Assembly (NCBI GenBank): GCA_963778375.1
Contig: CAVZTX010000030.1
Coordinates: 1-64,000 of the forward strand
From: CAVZTX01 sp963778375
GTDB lineage: Bacteria > Chloroflexota > Ktedonobacteria > Ktedonobacterales > Ktedonobacteraceae
DNA length: 64,000 nucleotides
Direction of reading: 5' to 3'
Shown here: in pieces, positions 28,595 through 38,252 of the stretch
Layout of the letters: every line of letters begins with the position of its first letter
Numbering within the stretch: position 1 is the first letter of the stretch
Notes under the pieces: generated by a model
The model's input: only the letters and a program-made list of their open reading frames with translations
Database searches by the model: none
Told to the model about the DNA's origin: nothing
Position numbers and translations under genes: made by a program

Positions 28595-29407
28595 TCAAAC
28601 CGGAGGATCGGATTTGGAAACGCCAGGATCATTCTCACACAGATCGAGCGCAAAGTGAACAAATCGCATCGCTTCCGGAAATGTTGCATCATGATCGATG
28701 TGCTCATCACGCCACTCGTTCCGCCATACAAGGGCACGTCGAATCAACGAAGACCATTCAGGCAATTCGTTCTCTGCCCATAACGCCGCTTGTTTCTTTG
28801 AAACGAACGTTCCCTGCCTGGTCGTATAGAGCGCTCTGCACATCGTCAAGATCGCAAATGCTTGATATTCTCGTCGATGTATGAGTTCCGTATGTTTGAT
28901 CCATTCGCGCCACTCCTTAATAATCTCTTGCATGGTGTGCATCAATTCTTCTTGTGAAATGGGATCGACAAGTGTTTTCGGTGAAGGACCAAAAAGCGTG
29001 ATCCCTTTTTCACGAAGGACATATCGATTGATGATCCAGGCGGAATCGGCTATTGTAACATGAAACGACTCACCTGGGCTAATAAGCGCTAGCTGAAAAT
29101 GTGATTGGGATTTTTTGAGATTCTCAACAGGTATATAGCCTACTTCAATTCGGTCATCCCATGCCTTCTGTTGAAAGGCAATGTCGTGGTGCATCGTCTT
29201 GAGACGTTCAAGCTCTTTTTCATTCAGTTCGGTGGAGGTTGCAGCTATGAGGTCGATATCGCTACTGTCGTAATCAAAATCTCCTGTGACGAGGGAACCA
29301 AAGATATATAGTCCGATGAGCTTGTCATCCAGAATTGTCTGCATCTGCGAGAGGATCAAATCTAGCAGCGCGTTGATATCAGGATATGGGGTTGGATAGG
29401 TTTGCAA
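28595..29407 (-). CDS. Nucleotidyltransferase with DUF4111 (AadA-like aminoglycoside adenylyltransferase family)
   Basis: 270 residues. Nucleotidyltransferase motif GS (residues 37-38) followed by SSDIDL with the two catalytic Asp at about 50 and 52. The C-terminal helical domain (DUF4111 type) contains ILTMCRALYTTRQGTFVSKKQAALWA, as in AadA/ANT(3'')-like enzymes. These transfer AMP to a hydroxyl, of aminoglycosides in the resistance members. Whether this one acts on an antibiotic is unknown. A TTG start at 29407 is supported by GAGGTGAGGG 7 bp upstream. It begins 9 bp after purA in the same direction. Confidence 0.8.
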   Translation of the reverse strand: MQTYPTPYPDINALLDLILSQMQTILDDKLIGLYIFGSLVTGDFDYDSSDIDLIAATSTELNEKELERLKTMHHDIAFQQKAWDDRIEVGYIPVENLKKSQSHFQLALISPGESFHVTIADSAWIINRYVLREKGITLFGPSPKTLVDPISQEELMHTMQEIIKEWREWIKHTELIHRREYQAFAILTMCRALYTTRQGTFVSKKQAALWAENELPEWSSLIRRALVWRNEWRDEHIDHDATFPEAMRFVHFALDLCENDPGVSKSDPPV

Positions 29408-29416
29408 TTAATTCCC

Positions 29417-30746
29417 TCACCTCATTGCATTCCTCGGATACCTCGCATCATACTCTGGAGTGGCGAGTACATCTTGCACCTGAATCGTTCGACCGCGTTG
29501 CGGGCTTACCGAGATCATCGCGATTGGCGTTTCCAATAGCTCACCCAGGCGGTTCAGGTAGTTCTTGGCGGCTGGTGGGAGGCCCTCGTATGAGCAGATG
29601 TTGGTCGTGTTGCATTGCCAGCCTTCAACTTCTTCGTAGATGGGTTCGCAGGCGGCGAGGTCGCTGAGAGTTGCGGGGAAGTTGTGAATTACTTTGCCAT
29701 GAAGCTGATATGCGGTGCAGATTTTGATGGTGGGGAAGGTGTCGAGAACGTCGAGCTTGGTGATGACGGCGGCATCCAGGCCATTGAGTTGTGCCACAAA
29801 GCGCCCGGCTACGGCGTCGAACCAGCCACAGCGGCGCTCCCTACCCGTATTTGTACCGTATTCATGACCCCGGTTGCGCATTTCCTGGCCTGCTCCATCA
29901 AAGAGTTCCGTCGGCATAGGGCCACTGCCAACACGCGTGATGTAGGCTTTGTATACACCGATGATACGATCAATAGAGTGGGGTGGAAGTCCGGCACCAC
30001 CGGAGGCGTTGGAAGCCATAGTAGATGAAGATGTGACATAGGGGTAAGTGCCAAAATCGATGTCAAGGAGTGCGCCCTGCGCTCCCTCTAGCAGAATCGT
30101 CTTGCGTTCAAATAATGCATCATGGAGCATGGCCTGCGTATCGGCAATGTGGGGACGCAGGATTTGTCCGTAGCCGAAATATTCTCCATGGATCTCCTCG
30201 AGCGAGAGAGGGGGCTGTCCATAAATCTGGGTAATCATGCGGTTCTTCTGTTGGAGGATGGATGCCAGTTTGGCTCGGAAGGTGTCAACGTCCAGCAGGT
30301 CGGCCATGCGTATACCAATACGCGCGTGTTTGTCTACATAGGCCGGTGAGATGCCGCGTTGCGTGCTGCCAATCTTGTCAGTCACCGCGAGCCTCTTCTT
30401 CGAGTTGATCAAGTAGGAAGTGGTAGGGCATTACGACATGGGCGCGTTCGCTGATGTAGAGGCGAGAAGTATCTATGCCCTGGCTTTGTAGTTCTTTCAT
30501 CTCGGCTATGAGCGCTTTGGGATCAACCACGACCCCGTTGCCAATAATACAGGTTGTGTTGGGGAAAAGGATGCCGGATGGGACAAGTCGAAATGCGAAT
30601 TCACCTTTCTCGTGCACAACGCGATGACCCGCGTTGCTGCCGCCCTGGTAGCGCACGACAAAGTCGGCATGCATTGACAATTCATCTACGATTTTTCCTT
30701 TGCCTTCATCGCCCCATTGTGCGCCGATAACTGCAACTACCACCAT
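29417..30746 (-). CDS. purA: Adenylosuccinate synthetase PurA, one frameshift
   Basis: GTP-dependent enzyme joining IMP and aspartate in AMP synthesis. N-terminal VIGAQWGDEGKGKIVD (GTP and IMP site), QGGSNAGH, then ISPAYVDKHARIGIRMADL, LEGAQGALLDIDFGTYPYVTSS, TRVGSGPMPTEL, RERRCGWFDAV and TKLDVLD. The frame changes at about 30390 between ARGD and KIGSTQRG, and the two parts together give a normal length of about 438 residues. Because PurA is usually essential for growth without purines, a sequencing indel is the simplest explanation. ATG 30746 follows AGAAGGGAA. Confidence 0.93.
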
Positions 30747-30829
30747 GATGATTTCCCTTCTCCTCGTTTAGCTCTAGTTTATCCATCAGCTACGATACAT
30801 TACATTTTTATGCAGTGTCAATAGCCCTC

Positions 30830-32338
30830 CTAATGCCCCTGGATATAGTTCAGCAGCAATTGGTCCGTGATTTGTTCAATGGGGGCCTGATCGTCGGTGA
30901 AAACAATGCCTCCATTTGGATGACCCTGAGTGACGGTTGGTAGCACCTCGTTGGCAACCTGACCCATCGTCGTTGTGGAAGAAAACTGGGCTAAGTTGGA
31001 ACGGAAGGTGTTGATGGAAGTCGGCTGAACCGTTGCCATGACTTCGGCATTGAAGGTTCCAGGAACGTTAAAAACATAGACGCTTGGAAAAACCTGGCTC
31101 ATTGTGTTAACAAATGCCTGCACCAGTCGATAATCATCGGCTGTATGGCCTGTATTGATAGCTACTACACCCGTTGAGGACAGGTGGGAACGAATGGCGC
31201 TAAAAAACTCACGTGTGGTGAGTTGAAAGGGAATGTATGGCTGCTGAAACGCGTCAATAACTACAAGATCGTATTGTGCATGCGTCGTCTCTATGAACGT
31301 TCGCCCATCTTGTACATAGACATGCAGATTTGGCTCGTTCATGTTGAAATATTTTCGTCCAACATCCACGATAGCAGGATCGATCTCGACGCCATCGATT
31401 GGCACAGGTCCATAGACCTGCGTGAACTCGTGAGCAATCGTGCCTCCCGCCAGGCCAATGATTCCAACTCGGTGTAGTTGTTGCGGTGTGAAACCAGCAT
31501 TGAAATAGGGCGCAGAGAGGAAATAGTCCCAATACTGACCGGTCAGAACCTGGTTAGGATTGGGATAATAGATGGAGTGAATGGCCTGTCCTTCATTGAG
31601 GATGAGATCTCTTGTACCGTCGGGAGCTTGTGTTACCTGGATGTAGTTGTAGAGCGATTCCTTTTCGTAGATCAGGTTGGGAATATACTTCAATGGCCCC
31701 AAGGGAATTACCAGCGGGATCAACGCTAGTGCGAACGCGGGACGCCAGCGTGGACGAAGTCCCCAGAGCGAAGCGGCGAAGAGCAGTGCGCCAAAGATGA
31801 GCAGGGTGCGGCGCACACCGAAGGTTGGGACGAGCCACAGTACCGGTAAAAAAGCGCCCAGGATGCTGCCACACGTGGAAATGGCGTACAGGGAGCCACT
31901 GGTTTTGCCACTTTTGCCGACCTCTTTGGTCGTCAGGCGGATAGCGAATGGCGAGACCAGGCCGAGGAGTGTAACCGGGACGGCGAAGAGTAGAATAGTG
32001 CCCACGAGTGAGCTGAGGAAGATGCTAACGGAGATTTCAGCAATGCCTGTAATCGACCAGTTGAGGATACTCTGACTGATGAAAGGGATAATTGTGATGG
32101 AGAGTCCGGCCAGAGCTGTTAGAGTACATAGCAGCCGCTCAGATGGGTGTCGATCGGCAAGACGACCTCCGATAAAGTAACCAACGGTAAGGTAGAGCAA
32201 AATCAGGCCAATCAGGCTGGCCCAGATATAAAGCGAAGTGCCGAAGTAAGCGCCGAGCAAACGTGATGCGCACATTTCGAGGGCAAGGCTAGTCATGCCG
32301 CCAATAAAAACCAGCACGATGAGAAAGTATTTCACCAT
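30830..32338 (-). CDS. Membrane protein with C-terminal spermidine-synthase-like domain
   Basis: About 502 residues. The first 210 residues form roughly seven membrane helices (start MVKYFLIVLVFIGGMTSLALEM; LIGLILLYLTVGYFIGGRLADR). The rest has a Rossmann methyltransferase/polyamine-synthase fold: GLAGGTIAHEF, DGVEIDPAIVDVGRKYF, YVQDGRTFI and YDLVVIDAF. The substrate-binding pattern of true spermidine synthases is not obvious, so a polyamine product is uncertain. Start ATG 32338 (GTG 32335 also possible) after GGAGGG; the longer frame would overlap the preceding gene. It is tightly downstream of the zinc-ribbon gene. Confidence 0.8.
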   Translation of the reverse strand: MVKYFLIVLVFIGGMTSLALEMCASRLLGAYFGTSLYIWASLIGLILLYLTVGYFIGGRLADRHPSERLLCTLTALAGLSITIIPFISQSILNWSITGIAEISVSIFLSSLVGTILLFAVPVTLLGLVSPFAIRLTTKEVGKSGKTSGSLYAISTCGSILGAFLPVLWLVPTFGVRRTLLIFGALLFAASLWGLRPRWRPAFALALIPLVIPLGPLKYIPNLIYEKESLYNYIQVTQAPDGTRDLILNEGQAIHSIYYPNPNQVLTGQYWDYFLSAPYFNAGFTPQQLHRVGIIGLAGGTIAHEFTQVYGPVPIDGVEIDPAIVDVGRKYFNMNEPNLHVYVQDGRTFIETTHAQYDLVVIDAFQQPYIPFQLTTREFFSAIRSHLSSTGVVAINTGHTADDYRLVQAFVNTMSQVFPSVYVFNVPGTFNAEVMATVQPTSINTFRSNLAQFSSTTTMGQVANEVLPTVTQGHPNGGIVFTDDQAPIEQITDQLLLNYIQGH

Positions 32339-32351
32339 CCCTCCATGCTCA

Positions 32352-33554
32352 TTAAGGTGTACTCGTACTCTGTACGAACTGGAAGCTGCCAAGCATCTTC
32401 TCAAAGAATTTTGGATTTACAATAGTATCGAATTGACTTTCAGACGCTTGTAGCTCGATAATGTAGGCTTTTCCCTGATGGACAGTCGCGAACACCTCAA
32501 TACGTTCCTGGACGTTGGATGGAGATTGATAATCTGCAATACCTTCCGCCCAGGTTTCGCCACCAATAGTGGTGGTTGATAAAGAGGCGGGAGTCACGTG
32601 AAAATTTGCTTGCAAGTCCGCAGTTACCAGATCATTGGCATTTTGTGTTGTTGTGCCAGGCGTTTTAAACGCAGCATATTGATCTTGTGCTGAAGGATTC
32701 ACGTACATCACACCCGTTCGGTCGCTCGTCGTTTCCGTCTGCCAATTCTGGGGATATTCGACCAAAAAACCATTCGAAAGGCATGTCGTGCAAAAGACAA
32801 AACCTGGATCTGGTGTCGGGGTTGGCACTACTGTGGATGTCGGGGAAGGACTGGGTGTTGGTGTATCTGTTGCCGTTGGACTTGGGCTTGGTACCATTGT
32901 AGGACTTGGAATACTCGTAGGCGCAGGGGTTGCAGTTGGAGCTAACTGCGTTTTAGCTGGATGATCGCGAAACAAATAAAGAGCGCCAAAGGCAACAACG
33001 GTCAGGAGCGCTACGACAAGACATACAGATGCGAATACCAGAATGCCGTTGCCACGTTGTTTCTGCGGGGGTGGTGTGAAACCTGGAGCACCTCCGGGAT
33101 AGCCATAACCCTGTCCGCTCGGAAACGAAGGAGGTTGTTGATAACCAGTACCAGCATAGTTTCCTGTTTGAAATGGCTGTATCTGAGAATTGAATTGCCC
33201 TGCCCCAAAGCCTGGTTGCTGATAGCCTGCTGGATAAACCTGCCCATTATTAGGTGGGGGTGTCGATATAGCTTCGGTTGGTTGCTGGTAAAATTCACTT
33301 TGCTGTTGCGGACTTGTTGGCCAGGAAGGCTCCTGATTAGGAGGCAATGAGCCTGCCGAAGGAGAGGATGTCGCGGAGTTGTATGGATAGGATGACGAGG
33401 GCATATTTATGTTATATCCACTCAGCATACCACTGCGAGGTGAAGGAGTGTTCACCATCTCAGTTGGTCGTGCTGGCGGCATGTTGGGTGTACCACATTG
33501 TCCACAAAAGGCCTCTTGTGGGCCAACCTCATTACCGCAATTTGGGCATCTCAT
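32352..33554 (-). CDS. Zinc-ribbon, single-pass membrane protein with Pro/Gln-rich linker
   Basis: 400 residues. N-terminal zinc ribbon CPNCGNE...FCGQCG (two CxxC pairs), then a long low-complexity Pro/Gln/Ser/Tyr-rich region, a membrane helix (about residues 170-192) and a Thr/Pro/Ser spacer. The C-terminal extracytoplasmic domain (CTTCLSNGFLVEYPQNW to FQFV) resembles PsbP/photosystem-type repeats common in this group. The zinc ribbon would be cytosolic and the folded domain outside, a layout suggestive of a sensor or assembly factor. No function assigned. Only 13 bp separate it from the next gene. Confidence 0.75.
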   Translation of the reverse strand: MRCPNCGNEVGPQEAFCGQCGTPNMPPARPTEMVNTPSPRSGMLSGYNINMPSSSYPYNSATSSPSAGSLPPNQEPSWPTSPQQQSEFYQQPTEAISTPPPNNGQVYPAGYQQPGFGAGQFNSQIQPFQTGNYAGTGYQQPPSFPSGQGYGYPGGAPGFTPPPQKQRGNGILVFASVCLVVALLTVVAFGALYLFRDHPAKTQLAPTATPAPTSIPSPTMVPSPSPTATDTPTPSPSPTSTVVPTPTPDPGFVFCTTCLSNGFLVEYPQNWQTETTSDRTGVMYVNPSAQDQYAAFKTPGTTTQNANDLVTADLQANFHVTPASLSTTTIGGETWAEGIADYQSPSNVQERIEVFATVHQGKAYIIELQASESQFDTIVNPKFFEKMLGSFQFVQSTSTP

Positions 33555-33681
33555 CGCCTATCTATTCCTCTTCCTGGTAATGTTTTGATATTTTACCGTG
33601 GTTCATTATAACTCATTTGCCGAAGCATGGCTAGCCCTTCGGTCGATCATCTCAATATTCGTCAGGGTGTATTGTAAGATT

Positions 33682-34188
33682 TTATTGTGCTGCCTCCTCA
33701 AGTTGGATGGGAATTCGTCGTAGGCCCTCCTGTTCATAATGATGGTAGGCAATTACGGGTGATTCGGTGCTCAATCCCAGGTGACGTCGGATCGGGCGTA
33801 AGAGTGTGAAATCTTCGTCAAATGGACCGCACACGATTAACCAGACCCAGGGAATCTGCTGTTCTACATTGACGCGCTTCATATTTTGCCGATCTGTACT
33901 ACTGGCAGCAGCCAATCCCGTAGGATGACTATGATAGACTCCTACAGTCTGCCCCGGATAGTTAAGTTCAGCGTCGAGCAGGTCTTCCGGCGCAAATTCG
34001 AAGTAAACGGGTGAGTCAAAGGTATTGCGAAGTGGGTGTATTTGCTCAATATACCAGTTGCCAGCGTCGTCAATGCTTCCTAGTAGGAGTCCACATGCTT
34101 CAATTCGCCCACGTTTACAAACATCCATCAGCAAGGTTTTTTGTGCACTAACGCTGATTGTGACTAGTGCGTTTGCCTGTTTTCGCAT
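33682..34188 (-). CDS. JAMM/MPN-domain metalloprotease-like protein
   Basis: 168 residues. Complete JAMM zinc motif: Glu30 in EACGLLLG, then His86-x-His88-Pro-x6-Ser96-x2-Asp99. The exact spacing predicts an active zinc isopeptidase or peptidase of the Mov34/RadC-like superfamily. Prokaryotic JAMM proteins can cut ubiquitin-like tags or process sulphur carriers, but no ubiquitin-like or E1-like gene is nearby. It starts 6 bp after the glycosidase stop, so it is probably translated from the same message. The ribosome-binding site is TGAGAAATT, weak. The 127-bp gap after it holds no gene. Confidence 0.85.
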   Translation of the reverse strand: MRKQANALVTISVSAQKTLLMDVCKRGRIEACGLLLGSIDDAGNWYIEQIHPLRNTFDSPVYFEFAPEDLLDAELNYPGQTVGVYHSHPTGLAAASSTDRQNMKRVNVEQQIPWVWLIVCGPFDEDFTLLRPIRRHLGLSTESPVIAYHHYEQEGLRRIPIQLEEAAQ

Positions 34189-34194
34189 AATTTC

Positions 34195-36972
34195 TCAGGA
34201 AATGCTTTCCTTTTGATGTATTTGGTGCAGTTCCATCTTATCATATTGGGCAACTGCAGGTTCTTGCATCAGCTTTTCTTCACGGTCGCGATATTCTCCA
34301 CTTTGTTGTAGTAGGTTTGCTACCAGACCTGTCCAACCCGTCTGGTGACTAGCACCAAGGCCAGCTCCATTGTCGCCGTGGAAGTATTCGTAGAACAGCA
34401 GCAGGTCACACCAGTGAGGATCGTGTTGGAATTTATCTACCCCGCCATGGACGGCTCTACGGCCCGAAGCGTCTCGTAAAAAAATATTGGTCAGCCGACG
34501 CGAAAGTTCGTCTGCAACCTGCTCCAGGTTCATTAATGTTCCTGAACCAGTAGGAAATTCCACTTGCATAGAATCGCCATAAAAGTGATGGAATGCATGT
34601 AACGACTGGACAATCAGGTAATTCAGTGGAAACCAGATAGGTCCGCGCCAGTTGGAGTTGCCCCCAAACAGGCCAGAGGTGGATTCTGCCGGTTCATAGT
34701 CTACAGTGTGAATCTCTCCACCCATTTCTAAGCTATACGGGTGTTGCAGGTGATAACGTGAGAGAGCACGTAGTCCATAGGACGAAAGAAATTCGGCCTC
34801 GTCGAGCATCACTTTGAGGATACGTGGTAGTTTCTCGTGGTTGACGATTGCCAGCAATAGATGTCCATCGTGTCCTATTTCCTCCCAGCTCTCAAGGTGT
34901 TTATGAATATCCTCCCAGTTGTTGATGAACCATTCCATACGTCGTTTGAAGCTAGGCAACTGGTCAATAAGGCTGGACTCCAGGATGGTAATCGCAAATA
35001 AAGGGATCAACCCAACCATGGAGCGCACTTTCAGTGGGGTGTGCTCTTTGTCACTCTCATGCAGGACGTCGTAGTAGAAACCATCCTCTTCATTCCATAG
35101 CTCGATGCCCTCAGGCCCCATGTCGTTCATAGCGTGAGCAATGTAGACGAAATGCTCAAAAAACTTGCTGGCAATATCGCTATAGGCATGATTTTGTTGT
35201 GCCAGTTCCAGTGCGATATTTAGCATATTCAGGCAGTACATACCCATCCAACTAGTTCCATCGGATTGCTCAACATAGCTGCCATTCGGTAGTGGTAAGT
35301 TGCGGTCAAAGACGCCGATATTATCCAGGCCCAGGAAACCGCCCTCGAAGACGTTCTGTCCCTCGTAATCTTTGCGATTCACCCACCAGGTGAAGTTCAG
35401 CAGGAGTTTCTGAAAGACCTTTTCCAGGAAGTCGCGATCTCCCTGGCCTTTTAGATGTTCCTCAATCTTGTAGATCTGGTAGGCAGCCCAGGCATGAACA
35501 GGTGGGTTGACATCGCTAAAAGCCCACTCATAAGCAGGAATTTGTCCGTTTGGATGCATGTACCATTCGCGCAGCAGAAGTATCAACTGCTCTTTAGCGA
35601 AGTTGGGATCGATCAGGGCGAATGTGGCACAATGGAAAGCCAGGTCCCAGGCGGCATACCAGGGATATTCCCATTTATCAGGCATAGAGATCACGTCGGC
35701 GTTATAGAGGGTTGTCCAGTCATGATTACGCCCGGTAAGTCGTTCGGGTGGAGGTGGTGGTTGTGTAGGGTCACCAGCCAGCCAGGTCTTGATGTCGTAG
35801 TAGTAAAATTGCTTGCCCCATAGCATGCCTGCAAAAGCCTGGCGCTGCACGTGAGCTTCATCCTCCGAAAGACTGGCGGGTATGGTGGCTGCATAGAATT
35901 CATCTGCCTCCTGTATACGCCGCACAAAGGTTTCCGCAAACGACTCATCAAATGGCAAGATATCTACAGGCGCTTTATCGCTCAGGCGCAAACGCACAAT
36001 TTGCGTTTCGCTAGGTCCAAGCGTGAGATGATAATGCGCGGCTACCTTTGTTCCTTCGTGTGCAGGATTGACTGCATCCTGTTTACTCTGCACGAGATAG
36101 TCGTTGATACCATCCTTTACATAAGGACGGGCATTCGGAACACCATAGAGGCGTTCAGCATTGGTTTCGTTCTCAGTGAAGAGTAGCGAAGGCGTGCCCT
36201 GGCAGTACAGCCAGCGTTGCCCATCGAAAGGGCTGGCTGTATCTTTGCCCGGTTCAACGCTGACCACACTATAGGTCATGGACGTTAGCGTGCCCTCATA
36301 TTGCCGGAGCAAAGGGCGTGGTGCATTCGGTTCCCATGACCAGGTATTGCGAAACCAGAGGGTTGGCAGCAGATCGAGCGTTGCTGCTTCGGTCCCTCAA
36401 TTGATGACGGTCATGCGTACAAGAATATCTTCGGGGCTGTCCTTTGCATATTCGACAAACACGTCAAAGTAACGATTATCGCCAAAGATGCCCGTGTCGA
36501 TCAACTCGTACTCAGGGTCGGTGCGTCCTCTCCGCGCATTCTCCTCTACAAGATGAGTATAGGGATACTCGGCCTGGGGATATTTATAGAGATATTTCAT
36601 ATAGCTATGGGTGGGAGTATTATCGAGGTAGTAGTAATATTCTTTGACATCCTCGCCGTGGTTCCCTTGCGGCCCGGTTAAACCAAAGAGACGTTCTTTG
36701 AGAATTGGATCATGTCCATTCCAGAGGGCAAGGGCAAAACAAATCTGCTGGTGGCGGTCGCAGATGCCAGCCAAACCGTCCTCTCCCCAGCGATAGGCTT
36801 TGGAGCGAGCCGCATCGTGTGGGAGATAATCCCAGGCTGTTCCATAGGGGCTGTAGTCTTCGCGTACAGTTCCCCAGGCGCGTTCACTGACGTAAGGTCC
36901 CCAGCGTTTCCAGTAGACGCTCCGCTCTTGATCCTGCGCGAGTCTTTCATGTTCGGGTGTCATCATTACCAT
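34195..36972 (-). CDS. GH63-like (MGH1-type) glucosidase with an in-frame TGA
   Basis: Full reading is 925 codons. The N-terminal part (ERLAQDQERSVYWKRWGPYVSERAWGTVREDYS) is the start of large bacterial glucosidases. The C-terminal (alpha/alpha)6 barrel shows YPWYAAWDLAFH, EWAFSDVNPPVHAWA, WRGPIWFPLNYLI and GWTGLVANLL. A TGA at 36397-36399 interrupts it in the same frame, between VIN and GTEAATLDLLPTLWFRNTWSW. A single base change from CGA (Arg) would explain it, since homologues read NRG here as I recall. The enzyme hydrolyses alpha-glucosides; the exact substrate is unknown. It overlaps the end of the LURP gene by 7 bp. Confidence 0.82.
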
Positions 36973-37475
36973 TGCTCATGCCGTTCTTTTTGCTCGTGAT
37001 GTTCCTTCACCATTTCAATTACAATAGCAAGCGCGATGACGAAAGGGGCATCTACATTGGGTGCAACATCGACGGCGTAGCTGTCGCGGAAAATGGAGAA
37101 CTGGCGACCAATTTGCGCAAGCACGTTGCCGTAGTCGTCGCTTACTGTGAAATTCCAGCGCCATATATCACCGTTGACATGGAAGACCATGCCATTACTG
37201 CCCTCGACCTTGAAGCGCTCACCGAACAGCCGGAACTGCTCATGCATAGTTGCCCAGAGTTGACCGTTGCGATAAATTTCATAATGGGGCAGTAGAGAAA
37301 GGACGCGCTGCTTAATGTGTACCAATTCTTGTCCACTGTAGCGATCAAACATTACCAGGTCATCGCCAATATGAAAGAATTTGCCACGTACTTCAAAGAC
37401 GGGGTTGCCTAAATCATCACGAACCAGGAACGCTTCTGTCAGACTCCAGGCTCGCTCTCTAATGTGGAAACGCAT
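36966..37475 (-). CDS. LURP-one-related (LOR) protein
   Basis: About 169 residues. The repeated beta-strand pattern FEVRGKFFHIGDDLVMFD, YSGQELVHIKQRVLSLLPHYEIYRNGQ and GNVLAQIGRQF is typical of LOR/tubby-like barrels. These are thought to bind phosphoinositides or membranes in eukaryotes and are of unknown role in bacteria. ATG 37475 is preferred, with AGGAGGT 5 bp upstream; the longer frame starts at 37493. The stop TAA shares bases with the start region of the glycosidase, so the two are coupled. Confidence 0.82.
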   Translation of the reverse strand: MRFHIRERAWSLTEAFLVRDDLGNPVFEVRGKFFHIGDDLVMFDRYSGQELVHIKQRVLSLLPHYEIYRNGQLWATMHEQFRLFGERFKVEGSNGMVFHVNGDIWRWNFTVSDDYGNVLAQIGRQFSIFRDSYAVDVAPNVDAPFVIALAIVIEMVKEHHEQKERHEQW

Positions 37476-37495
37476 AAGACCTCCTTGTCGCATTG

Positions 37496-38170
37496 CTAAG
37501 CATGTGGATGTAAAAATTGTTCTGCTGTATAGTTTCTCAAGTCTGCAATATGTGATACGGTAATATCGGGAGTAAAGTTCGGGGGTTTCTGGGCTGCGTA
37601 TTTCCCTTGTTCGACGAATACTGTTGTCAAGCGATTTCCCAGAAGTGGTCTGGAGTCGGCCAAAATATCCGGCTTGTCGTCAATCATCACATAATGATCG
37701 GCCGGATAGAGCTGCATAATCTCATCGAGATGTTGCTGTTTGTGGATATAGATCAATACACGGCCTTCCACCGCCTCGGCTAGCTCGCTACGAACGATTT
37801 TGTCTGGCTGAAATACTGGATCACCATCGGAGACGATTACCGTTAGGCCCAGAGTGCGCAAATATTGGAGTGTTTCGAGCACATGTGGGTAGAGCGCCTT
37901 AGAGTAAGGGTAGTTGTCGAAGATTGAATGAACGTGGAGATAGGTCTGTTCATCCAGCTCTAAAAGTGGAGTTTGCTCGCGTAAGCGTGATAGGGCTAGT
38001 GGGATATCGACGACTTCGCTCTCATGGCGGGCCTGCTCGTAAAGTTCCCAGAAGCGTTCTGTTAATGCTGGGCCTAACTCTACTTGAAGGTGAGCATCAA
38101 AGTCCTTTTTCACCTCGTCATTTGCGATCAGTGTGTTATCGACATCCAGCCAGAAGGTAAGTGTTGGCAT
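37496..38170 (-). CDS. HAD-superfamily hydrolase
   Basis: 224 residues. Motif I DVDNTL (Asp9, Asp11), motif II IVSDGD, lysine region in PDKIVRSE and motif IV VMIDDKPD with the closing acidic residues. The helical cap between motifs I and II (about residues 20-95) places it in a C1-type cap group, probably a phosphatase of small phosphorylated metabolites. It is the first gene of the minus-strand run toward the LURP and glycosidase genes, 20 bp upstream. Substrate cannot be read from sequence. Confidence 0.85.
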   Translation of the reverse strand: MPTLTFWLDVDNTLIANDEVKKDFDAHLQVELGPALTERFWELYEQARHESEVVDIPLALSRLREQTPLLELDEQTYLHVHSIFDNYPYSKALYPHVLETLQYLRTLGLTVIVSDGDPVFQPDKIVRSELAEAVEGRVLIYIHKQQHLDEIMQLYPADHYVMIDDKPDILADSRPLLGNRLTTVFVEQGKYAAQKPPNFTPDITVSHIADLRNYTAEQFLHPHA

Positions 38171-38252
38171 ATGTTTTTTCTCTCCTAGGGGCCTTCTCCA
38201 ACGAAGTCGTTACACCTATCCTACACTTTTTCTTTCTGGTTGTGCAAACTGT

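Noticed and set aside
36397..36399. Glucosidase TGA read as selenocysteine
   Set aside because: The position is Arg in homologues as I recall and is one base from CGA; no Cys-containing redox context surrounds it, unlike the radical SAM UGA.
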